From Armigeres subalbatus (taxonomy: Eukaryota; Arthropoda; Insecta; Diptera; Culicidae), in NCBI RefSeq assembly GCF_024139115.2, contig NC_085141.1:378354995-378418994 (forward strand): DNA of 64,000 nucleotides, in the 5' to 3' direction. A program made the position numbers and the translations under genes. Each line of letters starts with the position of its first letter. The first letter of the stretch is position 1. The notes beneath the pieces are model-generated. The model saw nothing but the letters and a program-made list of their open reading frames with translations. It did not search any database and was not told the origin of the DNA. Below are positions 42,899 through 54,309 of the stretch, in pieces.

Positions 42899-45800
42899 CA
42901 GTGGTTCTCAACATTTTCAGTATCGCGACCCCCTTGACAATCAGTCCAGTGGCCTACGGCCCCCTTAATATGTTATGCTGAAATCATGAACAACATTTTT
43001 CTCCCTTTGCTTATCTGGGGATGTGTTAAAAATTCATTGAAGTTTTGTGTAGAAGTGTAGAAGCAAACGGTACCGTGGATAATCAATTTTCGGACGCACT
43101 CAAACTTCGGGCGCTTCAATTCGTATGGGAAATTTTCTGAAACATTTCATCGAAATGTTTCGTCAAGCTGAATCGGAAGAATTAATAGTTTTTGCTTGTT
43201 TTAGTATAATTACATTCTAATTAGACATGTTAAAACAAAACGACGAAATGATTAAAAGACAGCTCAGGCTCAGGTGCAGTGGGAATTGTTTTCAATTATT
43301 TTTCCCGATACTGTGTAATCAGGTGTCCGAAGTTTGAATCTTTGTGTCCGAAATATGAATCCAATCCCGCCGATCACAGTGTTTTCTAACCCAGGAATTC
43401 GTGATCGAAAATGTTTTGGCTATGAAAAGTTGATTTTAGAGGCTCAGAGACTTCGGAGAAAAGTTTCAGTATGTTAAGCTCCATATTATGGAAACCTTTT
43501 TTTTTATTATTCCCTCTAAAAGTGAGATGGAAATTCTCTTTCCTCCAATTATGAAGATACATCATTGATGTCTTCGAAAAAGTTGTAGAAAAAGTTTCTA
43601 CGAAAAATTTTGCTATATAAACTTTATTTCTATCTGCTATAGAAGTCGAGATATGGGTCGTTATTTATGAACGACCACCAAAAAACAGGTTTTTCACGAT
43701 AATTTCGTCAATATATTTTTTAAATTTTTCAAATGTTCTACAAAGATCTCCGTCGTGATAAAAAACATGAACCTTTCGAAGACAGTTTCTTCTTATTTTC
43801 AATATTAATGAAGTTATTGACGATTTTTTGTTAAAAAATGAGCATTTTGATATTAATTGCATACATGTAGGGGCAAAATGGGACAGAATTTTAATTAGGA
43901 GATTGAAAGTATAACTCATGCTCTAACGGTTGCATTGTAACATATACGTGACTTAGCTTTCCGTAAATACCGTATGGATATGTTTTCTTCTTCTTCTTGT
44001 TATATATAACAAATGAATTGGTCTGTATTCCGCATAACTAAGAAACGGCTGGGTTCAAATTTCTTCATCACAATTTCCTATGGGCTTACATAATATTTTC
44101 TTATGTAAAAGTCACGACTTGAACTGAAAAAATATGAAAAATTCACATTAGAATTTGTATGGGTGTTTTGTATAGGCAGATCACAACACGCATTCTCACC
44201 TACTGTGCAAGACAACGTCTGCCGGGTCATCTAGTTCATGATAATAACACTTACGCCAGACCTATGTCTTGTTTTAATGTCCAAATTTTGAAAAAGATTA
44301 TCGAATCGACGGATATTTTACACAGAAATACCAATATATCGGGATATTGGTATTTCCAGAGAATTCTAAATGAAAAGAAATAAACTAAAATTTTTGGAAC
44401 ACTTTTCTGTTAACCTGTTTTGCAATATGGTGATGTTTTAGACGTAGCAAACCGGCTTTTTATTATTCTGGGATATTTCGAAAAGTAAATAGGTAAAACA
44501 AGTACCTTCGAATTGCTTTCATAAAATTATATTTAAACTTATGATGTTTGAGGCGTCGCTAACCATAGTTTCCATTCAATAAAGATTACTGATTTACCCG
44601 ATACTGCATTTCCTCTTATCAGCATTCCTGGCTGTATGGTGATTTCTAAAATAATACAATTTGCCCAAATACACTGGGGTCGCTTTTAACGTGACTTTTT
44701 GATGATTTTTTTTAAATACGCGTTGTTTCTTCCCGCATTTGAAATTCATGTCAGTTCTGTAAAACATCCATCCATAATCATTTAGAAAATTTTGTATTTG
44801 GCTAAATCATAGGTCTGGCTTAAGTGTAAAGACTAAAGATGACCCTGCAGACGTTGTCCTGCACAGTAGGCGAGAATGCGATCTACCTTTTTAAAATTTC
44901 CATATAAATTTTATTTTCAATTTTTCATATTTTTTCCAATTTTGGTCGAGATTCTTACATTAGAAAATATTCTGTAAATCCGTCGGACATGTTGATAAAC
45001 AAATTTGCTGAAGAAATGAAGAAAATCTATCCAGCCGTTTCTTAGTTATGCACAATACAGACCAATTCATTTTTTATATATAACAAGAAGAAGAAGAAAA
45101 AGATGTTCATACGGCACTTATGTCAAGCTATGTCACATATATGTTGCAATGCAACCATTAGAGCATGAGTTATACTTTCAATTACTTAAATAAAATTCTG
45201 CCCCATTTTGCCCCTACATGTATGCAGTTAATGTCAAAATGCCCATTTTTGAACCGAAAATCGTCAATAACTCCGTCAATATTGAAAATAAGAAGAAACT
45301 GTCTTCGAAAGGTTCATGTTTTTAATCGCGACGGACATCTTTGTAGAACATTTGAAAAATCTAAAAAATATATTGACGAAAGTATCGTGAAAAACCTGTT
45401 TTTTGGTGGTCGTTCATAAATAACGACCCATATCTCGACTTCTATAGCAGATAGAAATAAAATTTATACAGCAAAATTTTTCGTAGAAACTTTTTCTACA
45501 ACTTTCTCGAAGACACCAATGATGTATCTTCATAATTGAAGGAAAGAGAATTTCCATCTCACTTTTAGGGGGATTAGTCAAAAAATTTTTTTTACAGAAT
45601 ATGGAGCTTAACATACTGAAACTTTTCTCCGAAGTCACTGAGACTCTAAAATCAACTTTTCATGGCCAAAACATTTTCGATCACGAATTCCTGGGTTAGA
45701 AAACACTGTGCGATGTCCGAGGTTTGAAGCAAACAGAAGCCGGACATTTTCATAAATTGCAAACATTCTTCGCAATATCTTGCACATATTAAATACGTAG

Positions 45801-46855
45801 GTCAAAGATGAATACTATACTTAGTGATTACAATGCTAACTTAAACGGTGTGATTGAAAATTTGGGTAAACAGGATAACTGCATATCAGAAAGTGCTTAA
45901 GCGTCCGAAGTTTGAGTTTGCACGGTATTAGAATTTTCAAAACTTGTTTCGCAACTTTGGAATACGAATCGTATGGAACACCAATACTGGCTCAAGTGTT
46001 TTTCACCGAATAACTCACAAGATGATGAACCACTCAACATGTTCAAATATGCAATGTAAACGAAAATAAATGGCAAACTAATAAATCATCTTCTTGATCT
46101 AGCTCTAAGCAAAAATAATTAATTTATAACAGAAACAGATACTAAATATATTTTTTATTGTGCAGTTGAAATTTTTTACAGGTCTCTAGATAGTGACCAA
46201 CAATCAGTAATTTTTGGTTTTTGTCTGAAATTATTTTTCAAGACCATAAAACTAAGACCAGTACTAATTAGGCAACCTTTTCAAATTATATCAGCGTTGT
46301 GATATCTACGGCTGGAAGCGCTGGGAGACTTAGCAACATCCATTCAAATTGCCTACTTTTGGGCATTTCAGTGTTAATCAATTTTCAAATCATATTTTGA
46401 TAAAATCTTTTTACAATATTTGAAAGATAATAGCTACTAAGAATAAAATTCTATCAAAATAAGTTTTGAACATAACAATATGCTAAAATTGTGATCAGTT
46501 TATGCTCTTCTAGTCGGGAAGGCAATGATCAAAAATATCTGATCTAGGTAAGCGAGACTTTTCTACCTTCATTGAGATTAGCAAGAAAATAATATTTACT
46601 CTGTCTCGTATGGCAATGTTGGAAAAAGGTCCTCGTGATCTGCCTTATTTTATTTTGCACAGTTATTTGAACAGACGTGTGTTAAGAGCTCCAAATTTGA
46701 TGTTGTTCACGATTCTGATAACGGTCTCCAGCACTTTTTGAAATGGTTGCGATAGGGTCTAACAGGCAAGGGTATAACGGTAAGTCGTGCAATGTAATGC
46801 TTTGCAAAGATCTCACGGCCCCCTAGGGTCGCGGACCACCGGTTGGAAAACACTG
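42899..46855. mobile_element. hAT-type element, second layer
   Basis: The 8-bp TSD CCTTAATG lies at 42891-42898 and 46856-46863. The ends are CAGTGGTTCTCAACATTTTC and (complement of right) CAGTGTTTTCCAACCGGTGG. CGCGACCCC boxes stand inside both ends. Without the inner palindrome it is about 1.1 kb and non-coding. Confidence 0.88.
43073..45925. mobile_element. TA-flanked palindromic element, arms about 1.2 kb (innermost layer)
   Basis: TA lies at 43071-43072 and 45926-45927. The ends are CCGTG / CACGG, and ACTCAAACTTCGG is mirrored soon after. The left arm runs to about 44340 and the right arm starts at about 44720. Frames on opposite strands (43919-43665 and 45165-45419) encode the same 84-residue translation with few changes, showing high arm similarity. 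Internal blocks resemble the Helitron-like repeat at 22124 (GTCTGCCGGGTCATCTAG). No transposase was recognised. Confidence 0.8.
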
Positions 46856-47102
46856 CCTTAATGCATGTTTAAGAATGGATTTTTCATAACTCCATAATCT
46901 TTTTTAAAACATCAAAAAATGTGTAGTTTTCTGGAAGGAGTTTTAGTCCGCGCCCGTTTTGAATAGGTTTTGAAGAGTGAAATATTCGTAGTATTTTTTC
47001 AAATTTCCACAGCTCTTGAATTTTGTCACAAGGTTTTTTGACATGTCCCGTTTTGCAAGTGCGTTTGTCCCGTTTTTTCACCGGGATGATCTGGTCAGCC
47101 TA

Positions 47103-47230
47103 TGTATGGGAAGGTCGGAAAACCGAAAATTTCCACATTTTGAAGAACTTTCTAACATTTTGGCGAGGCAAAACGCCCTAGTGGCGCTAACCTACAATAT
47201 ACTCGCGTCTCCACGCACTTTCCATACCAG
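47103..47230 (-). repeat. Dispersed repeat R, part 2 (right of the nest)
   Basis: It continues repeat R after the hAT insertion. ATTTTGGCGAGGCAAAACGC and CTAGTGGCGCTAACCTAC mirror positions 30-75. Confidence 0.7.
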
Positions 47231-47888
47231 AATTTTGATTCGCCGACGCGTGGTGCATTGTTCCCTAATAGCTGCCAGCTAAAAAGCGTATTGCCTCATG
47301 AGTTTTGCGACAACAAAATATTACCACTTTTTTAAACGTGAATATTATCAATATGATTGATATTTTTGACAATTTTTGAATGCCATCAACTAGCTATCTT
47401 GTTTAACTGTTGCATAATGTAAAAATATCCATGAATAGCGTTACAAATAAAACAATAAAGCAGTGTTTGCTTAGCTAGGGCATATTGCCCCCTCTTCCCC
47501 TACTCGCTCATTTTATGTTGGGGACCATATTTTTTTCGCACAGCTGTGTAAAACAAGTTGAAATGCATCATCAGAACCGGTGCCCCCCGCAACTGGGGCC
47601 ATTAAAAGGAATTTATCATGGGTTGTAGCCCCCCGAATCAGTTCATTATCGTAACAGCTACCGAAAAACGTGTCTCACGGTATGCTACCTATCGAGAGTA
47701 TATACGGACATGATAAGTGAGAGATTTTATCATTCTCCTTCGGATTCAAACCCTGGTGCGAATTAATCAATGCTAATTTCATTTTGCAGTTTCATTAACA
47801 CCATTTACGATTCATTAACACCATGAGAGCTACAACCTGGTATGCCAACTTCAACACTACAGATGCATTTAAGATCATCGACATAAAT
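47231..47888. other. Unannotated intergenic region
   Basis: No element ends or coding exon were seen. A repeat-like GGGCATATTGCCCC sits near 47478. Confidence 0.4.
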
Positions 47889-48006
47889 CGAGTCAAGTAC
47901 GAGATACAGAAAATGGCCTTACTGTTGAGGTCGAAATACGTATCTGAAAAGGTATAATCAAGTGATGGAATTAAATGGAATTGTACAAACTCGTCTTATG
48001 ACAAGT
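47889..48006 (-). mobile_element. Fold-back MITE family F, half copy
   Basis: A single arm: CGAGTCAAGTACGAGA, GAGGTCGAAATACGTATCTG, AACTCGTCTTATGACA. Confidence 0.8.
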
Positions 48007-48183
48007 TAACATCATTAGTTGTAGGCTGCATCAGCTTCCAACAATATTAATTAGTATATTAGGAACTGCATTAAGGTGAAGGTGGGTTGAGTACCAAAAC
48101 AAAGCTTTGAAAGTATTGGTACAATAAAACTGTCATATACTAGTAGTAGTATTGGTATTTATAAAAAACAAAAAATATTAGTA

Positions 48184-48480
48184 GGGTGGTTCAAAAAACG
48201 ACAAAAAGCTCCACCACGCTAATTCGATTCTGTCCCATGCTCCGAGTGTCCTCAAAAAACCGATTTGAACAAAAACTGGCTGAGCGCAAGCCGGTTCAAG
48301 TTTGTATGGAAACTAGTATGAGAAACTAAACCTTTTATTACTCTGGCTACGGTGCCTCCCTTCCAAACGCTGGCGAAAAGAGAACCCACTTTGCTGAAAG
48401 CAACATTCCAGAGACTTCACTGAACGAAAACCGCACCGCAGGAAAGATACATTGATTTCGTTACGCAAAAATAGCATTTT
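48184..48480 (+). mobile_element. Truncated relative of the TAGGGTGGTTC fold-back element
   Basis: It begins TAGGGTGGTTCAAAAAACG and follows the left arm of 34142-34908 with substitutions (GAGTGTCCTC, GGTTCAAGTTTG.ATG). No right end was found. Confidence 0.7.
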
Positions 48481-48979
48481 ATACCCCAATTACCCCCATG
48501 TCACACTTTTTGTATGAAGCATTTGCCCCTTGCGCGATTGTGTAGACTAGACTAGACTAGAAGTATCTGCCCCTGGTGCGATAGAGATCACAGACAAATT
48601 CTGGGTATTTTGTTGAATTGCACGTTTCACTGATGCCTTCTGAGAAGCCTAATGATCATGCTAAAGATTCGCTACCTCGCTTAAAATTGACTCCCAACTA
48701 TTGGAACGACCATTCTATATGGATTGTCTATGGAGTTGTAGCTCTTGAATATTTCATCCAGTCATATGGTCTCCCCCCTTGCCATCGCCCAATGACGGAG
48801 TGCCAGAATCAGAATAATGTTAAATTCAACGGGAAGGAAGTTGTGTTAGTTGGGTGGGGTAATCAGTAACATAGATCGGGATTCACCATAGAAAGTGATG
48901 TGACCTATGCAACTTCTGTACAACTGTATATATATTTCCTAAATTTGTTCAATTGTTCATCCTTCGCTCAATCGCTCAA
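48481..48979. other. Unannotated region with a TAGAC microsatellite
   Basis: A short TAGAC run at 48544-48563. An 83-codon frame (48618-48869) shows no domain. Confidence 0.4.
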
Positions 48980-49400
48980 AGTGAGCGATTGTTCATTTTC
49001 AATCACTTACTCGCACAAAGCAGAAGAAAAATACGGATAATCGCGCAATCGTTCTGCGGGCTGGAAGAAACACCATCGAACGCACACCTAACATTTACTC
49101 GCTTATTAATTTACTTATACTCGCACAAAGCAGAATAAAACATACCGATAATCACGCGATTGTTCTGCGCGCTGGAAGAAACACGAGCGAACGCGCACCA
49201 AAATTTAGCTTGTTTAATAATTTACTCTCTCGCACAAAGCAGAACAAAACATTCCGATGATCGCGCGATCGTTCTACGTGCTGGAAGAAACACAATCGGA
49301 CGCGAACTAAAATTTAATTTGCATATTATTTTATTCACTTGCACAACGGAGGACTAAATGTTTTGATGATCGTGCGATCGTATTGTGTGATAGAGGTAAA
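48980..49400 (+). repeat. Tandem repeat, unit about 108 bp, about 4 copies
   Basis: CGCACAAAGCAGAA recurs at about 49012, 49122, 49231 and (changed) 49337. Each is followed by GATAATCGCGCAATCGTTCT and GCTGGAAGAAACAC variants. Confidence 0.85.
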
Positions 49401-50160
49401 ATTTCGGACGTACATAACTCTCATAAAAATCATCATCCACTTACTTGAGCTGCGAGAAAATCTACGAAATGTGTTCATCATCAAACTAGTAATGTTACGG
49501 ATTTTCATCAGCATTTTCGATCCGCTGAGCTAAATTAGGCACGAATGTTAATACTTCGACTATTGATTCATTGTTTGGTACTATCATATTGGATACTGCT
49601 TCTCCTTTCCTCTATCAGGTAAGGAATTAGTAGTACATGAACGGCCCCTACTTTTATCAGGTGTTTTTTTTAGCGCGAACTAAGCAGTATGTACCATCCT
49701 AGAAATAAGAAAAATGGACAATAGTAATTTTTTACGTCCAATTCTCAGTTCGATCACTTCACACTACGATCTTTCGGTCAAATCGCTTAACACAAAGTAG
49801 GACACAAAACTAAACCCGGTACTGCTACCATATTTAAAAACTGATCACAGTGAGTGGACACATTGAATTGAATCTATCTAAATACTAAACAAAAATCAAA
49901 TGGCAACCGAATCCATCAAAATGTTCTTAAATTTACTGGCAGGCAAAACAGGAGGTGGATAAAACCAGTCAGCACTGTGTGGAAGCGATTTCATGGTTCG
50001 TCGTGATGAACAAGTTAAAACTTCGAAAACTATCAACTGCTTATGTATTATAGAGATAATAGCTTTATGTACCCGGCCTTGCTCGGAGTTGCCAGTTTGG
50101 TTCACAGTTTTTTTTTCACAATCGAAAAATACTAAAACCAATTGATTAACAGGGTAATTG
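49401..50160. other. Unannotated intergenic region
   Basis: No structure was recognised. Confidence 0.4.
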
Positions 50161-50167
50161 TGTTTAC

Positions 50168-50480
50168 TTGTTGATACTTCATCATTTGAGTAAAAGAAGG
50201 CTTTTGGAAATATTGACTGATTTTAAAGAAGGGGGTTTGAATAGCCTTATTCCGGGCAAACTTCTATTTCTAAAGAAGGGAAAACATCCACCGATGTCTT
50301 ATCACGGGCAAACGCATATTTTTAAAGAAGGGATCACACCCACCATTGCCTTATTCCGGGAAAATGCCTACTTTTAAAGGAGAAATCACATCCACCATCC
50401 AGAAGAAAACACATTATTCATTGCTTTTCACTGGGCAAACTATGATTCCGATGAAGGGTAACAATTATCATTGGTTTATA
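50168..50480 (+). repeat. Tandem repeat, unit about 58-60 bp
   Basis: CCTTATTCCGGGCAAAC..TTTTAAAGAAGGG..CATCCACC repeats about five times with strong divergence. Confidence 0.65.
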
Positions 50481-50829
50481 CCCCGCAAATGCATGCTTTC
50501 TATGAAAGATTTTTCTGATGCTGTTCAGTATTATCCCAAATTCACTTCATGTCGAATGACCTTAGGCCAAATAGTGTTATGTTGATGACCTGCTTCATTC
50601 AGGGATACGTCATTTTCAGGGAAATGTTATTGTCGAGGATTTTCTATTTTTGAGGAATTGTTTTCGGAGCATTGTACAATGTCAAAGAACCTCAGATGAA
50701 CTAAAGAAGAAGGATTTTAAATTAAGTCGTTTTCTAAACAATATCCAACCCCAACATCCTCCCGCATTTCAAAAACTCCTCCAAGCCTCTCTAAAATAGT
50801 TTCCTTTGGGTAAACAATACGTGTTTAAA

Positions 50830-52830
50830 TATTTGGTTTGAATTCACCCATGCGATAAAAAGGTATACTAAACTGTTCGTATAATAAATATATTCTCTCT
50901 CGTTCAGCTATGACAGTCCTACCCAGTCTGATGTAGTCTTTCATAGACAGAGAATATGGGTTCCAAATTTGGTGAACATCGGAAATGGGTTCAGAAGTTA
51001 TGCTGAATAGATCGCCAACTAAACAATACCTCTCTCTCACAACCTCCCCATTTTAAACGGACCTACCAATATCCACTAAAATCGTTTCCTTAGGATAGAC
51101 AATATTTGATACAAATTTGGTTCAAATCGGTCATGGGGCTCAAGACTTACATTGAGTTGATCGATTGCTAAACAATACCCCTTCCCACATACCATCTCTT
51201 ATTTCCCAAGAGCATGCTTAACCTCCCTTCCGTGGTCTCCTTAAGATAAAGAATGTGTGTTCCAAATTTGGTTGATATCGGCTGAGGGGTTTAGAAGTTA
51301 CACTGAGTTGATCGATAACTTAGCAATTGCCCTCCCTCCTTACCCTCCCCCTTTTCCAAAAAGCATCCCCAACCCCCCTATCGTCGTCTCCTTAAGATAA
51401 AGAATAGGTGTTCCAAATTTGGTTGAGATTGGCCAAGGGGTTCAGAAGGTACACTGAGTTAATCGATGACTAAGCAATACCCCTTCCCCACACCCTCCCC
51501 CTTTTCCGAACAGCATCCATAACCCCCCTATCGTCGTCTCCTTAAGATAAAGAATGTGTGTCCCAAATTTAGTTGAGATCGGCCAAGGGGTTCAGAAGGT
51601 ACACTGAGTTGATGGATGACTAAGCAATACCCCTCCCCCCACACCCTCCCCCTTTTCCGAACAGTATCCATAATCCCCCTATCATCGTCTCCTTAAGATA
51701 AAGAATGAGTGTTCCAAATTTGGTTGAGATCAGCCAAGGGGGGTTATGAATGCTGTTCGAAAAAGGGGAGGGTGTGGGGGGAGGGGTATTGCTTAGTCAT
51801 CCATCAACTCAGTGTACATTCTGAACCCCTTGACCGATATCAACCAAATTTGGGACACACATTCTTTATCTTAAGGAGACAATGCTGGTGGGGTTATGGA
51901 TGCTGTTCGGAAAAGGGGGAGGGTGTGGGGGGAGGGGAATTGCTTAGTCATCCATTAAGATAAAGATGATAAAGAATTATCATCAGATGATAGGGGGTAT
52001 CATCGTCTCAATAAGATGAAGAATGAGTGTCCCAAATTTGGTTGAGATCGGCCAAGGGGTTCAGAAGGTACACTGAGTTGATGGATGACTAAGCAATACC
52101 CCTCCCCCACACCCTCCCCCTTTTCCGAACAGCATCCATAACCCCCCTATCGTTGTCTCCTTAAGATAAAGAATGTGTGTCCCAAATTTGGTTGAAATCG
52201 GTCAAGGGGTTCAGAAGGTACACTGAGTTAATGGATGACTAAGCAATACCCCTCCCCCCACACCCTCCCCCTTTTCCGAACAGCATCCATAACCCCACTA
52301 TCGTTGTCTCCTTAAGATAAAGAATGTGTGTCACAAATTTGGTTGAAATCGGTCAAGGGGTTCAGAAGGTACACTGAGTTAATGGATGACTAAGCAATAC
52401 CCCTCCCCCCACACCCTCCCCCTTTTCCGAACAGCATCCATAACCCCACCAGCATTGTCTCCTTAAGATAAAGAATGTGTGTCCCAAATTTGGTTGATAT
52501 CGGTCAAGGGGTTCAGAAGGTACACTGAGTTGATGGATGACTAAGCAATACCCCTCCCCCCACATCCTCCCCTTTTTCGAACAGCATTCATAACCCCCCT
52601 ATCATTGTCTCCTTAAGATAAAGAATGTGTGTCCCAAATTTGGTTGAGATCGGGCAAGGGGTTCAGAAGGTACACTGAGTTGATGGATGACTAAGCAATA
52701 CCCCCCCTCTCTCACGCCCTCCCCCTTTTCCGAACAGCATCCATAAACCCCCTATCGTCGTTTCCTTAAGATAAAGAATGTGTGTTCCAAATTTGGTTAA
52801 AATCGGTCAATGCGTTCCGAAGTTATGCTG
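50830..52830 (+). repeat. Satellite, unit 151 bp, with an internal inverted block
   Basis: TTAAGATAAAGAATG recurs at 51241, 51392, 51542, 51693, 52161, 52312, 52463, 52613 and 52766, giving a period of 150-153 bp. The units carry CCCTCCCCCTTTTCCGAACA and CCAAATTTGGTTGA. Older, diverged units precede it (50830-51130). About 51738-51955 is inverted relative to the rest. Confidence 0.95.
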
Positions 52831-52910
52831 GAACATACATACAAACATACATACAAACATACAAACATTGAGTTTTATATATATGGATGGATGGATGGAT
52901 GGATGGATAA
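52831..52910 (+). repeat. ACATACAA and GGAT microsatellites at satellite end
   Basis: ACATACATACAAACATACA is followed by GAGTTTTATATATATGGATG and a GGAT run. This type of tail closes many mosquito repeats. Confidence 0.75.
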
Positions 52911-54309
52911 CACATACGGCTGCAGATCTTTTTTGTTCAGTACGAAGCGTAACGAAATAAGAAACTCCCTCTACCCCCATAAGTTACATAATTAGTGTAG
53001 TTTGGAACATGCTCACCGGAGTTTCCATATTCCCACATTGTCTGCTCCCGCTGAAAATTACGGAAAAATCGGACCACGTCACTGATCCTTGCACACACAC
53101 CAAAAACTTCTGGTCGATCTGCCAGTCCTACAAAAGAGCGTCACATTACATGTTTTACTGAAGCAGAAACGGAGCACTTTTTTGCCACTTTTACTCGCAA
53201 TCGTGGCACACTTCCATCTCTCAAAATTTAAAAATTTACAGACTAAAATTTAAAAAAATGAAAATTTACACACGGGAAACAAATCACACACACACGCATC
53301 CGAAGAGCTGATCGAAAGCTAAGAAAATTACTTTTTCCACCCGAACCGCTACCTGTCGCACCGAAAAGAATATATTGTCTATCCGGAATAAATTTATACC
53401 GCTTTTTATACCGAAGTTGGATTTTTCTCCAGATACAGGCAACTTTTCCAACTTCGGAAGTAGTGCGCTGGATTCGCCTAAAGATGCGCTAAACAACACA
53501 TCAATTAGTTTGGCAAATAAAACTTCGGAAGAAAGTTCGGTTCGGAAGTCCCTACTTCCGAATTCTAACTTGGTGCTACGCCGACAATATACACCGCCGG
53601 AAACGCGTAGCACCGTAAAAACCAGCCGAAATAAGCAAAAAGCCCCAAAAGAATTTTACCCAGCCGACGCATTTTATACATATTGCCCCTTCATTCCTTG
53701 TCGTGTTTCTGGACGAGCCGGACGTATTTTACTCCCGTGTCTCATCACGTGACGCGCTTTATACCGCTAGAGTTTTTTTTTCCCCGTTTAGTATTCGGCG
53801 GGTTGTTTTATATCGTTAAGTTGCCTACGTGAGTGTAAAGCTAGTTACAAGGTGATTTATCCAGCCGACTAGTTAAGGAAGCGAGCTGTTCTAGCGATGC
53901 TATTGCAGTCTCGTTAGTTTGGTTTTTTTTTCATCAAGTGCTGCGACGACGATCAGTATCAATCAGCATCAGGTCGTCATCGACAACGCTACCTACTCGG
54001 GTAGGCAGCAAACAGGCTAAGTAAAAAGATTGTATCCCATTGTCTCTTTGCATTCGTTTAACTTTCATCCACGCACCAGTGGTGAAGCTTTTGTGTGCTC
54101 TGCCTGTCGTTAGGCAAGGGTGGCACCGTTGCATTAGAGTGGGACGAAACGCAAAAAGGTTGCCTGAATTATTATTAAAAACTTTGAATTTTTTTTTCTT
54201 CTTTTTTTTTGTGTGTGTGTTTGTTTTGTTATTATTATAATTAAAACCTATTAGTATTATTTTTTTTTCTCTTCTTTTTTTTTTTGGGGGGGATTTTGTA
54301 TTACATTTC
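52911..54309. other. Region upstream of the LINE, possibly its 5' UTR
   Basis: The 5' end of the LINE was not located. Overlapping open frames on both strands (53375-53752 plus, 53613-53284 minus) are Ser/Asn-rich on the plus strand and have no recognised domain. Motifs of the type TTTTATAC recur at 53666, 53757 and 53807. T-rich tracts occupy 54185-54285. Confidence 0.4.

Larger units (their letters stand above)
42316..47102. mobile_element. hAT-type element, outer layer of the nest
   Basis: The 8-bp TSD TGTATGGG lies at 42308-42315 and 47103-47110. The ends are TAGACTGATCATACG and (complement of the right end) TAGGCTGACCAGATCAT. Both ends carry CCCGTTTTT-type boxes (42351, 47046, 47069). 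Without the inner insertion it is about 0.8 kb and non-coding. Confidence 0.85.

Noticed and set aside
43665..45419. A conserved 84-residue protein encoded twice
   Set aside because: The similarity is explained by the two arms of a palindrome, and the reading frame is short and without known motifs.
51709..52565. Short Gly/Cys-rich proteins
   Set aside because: Identical frames appear on opposite strands because the 151-bp satellite contains an inverted block.
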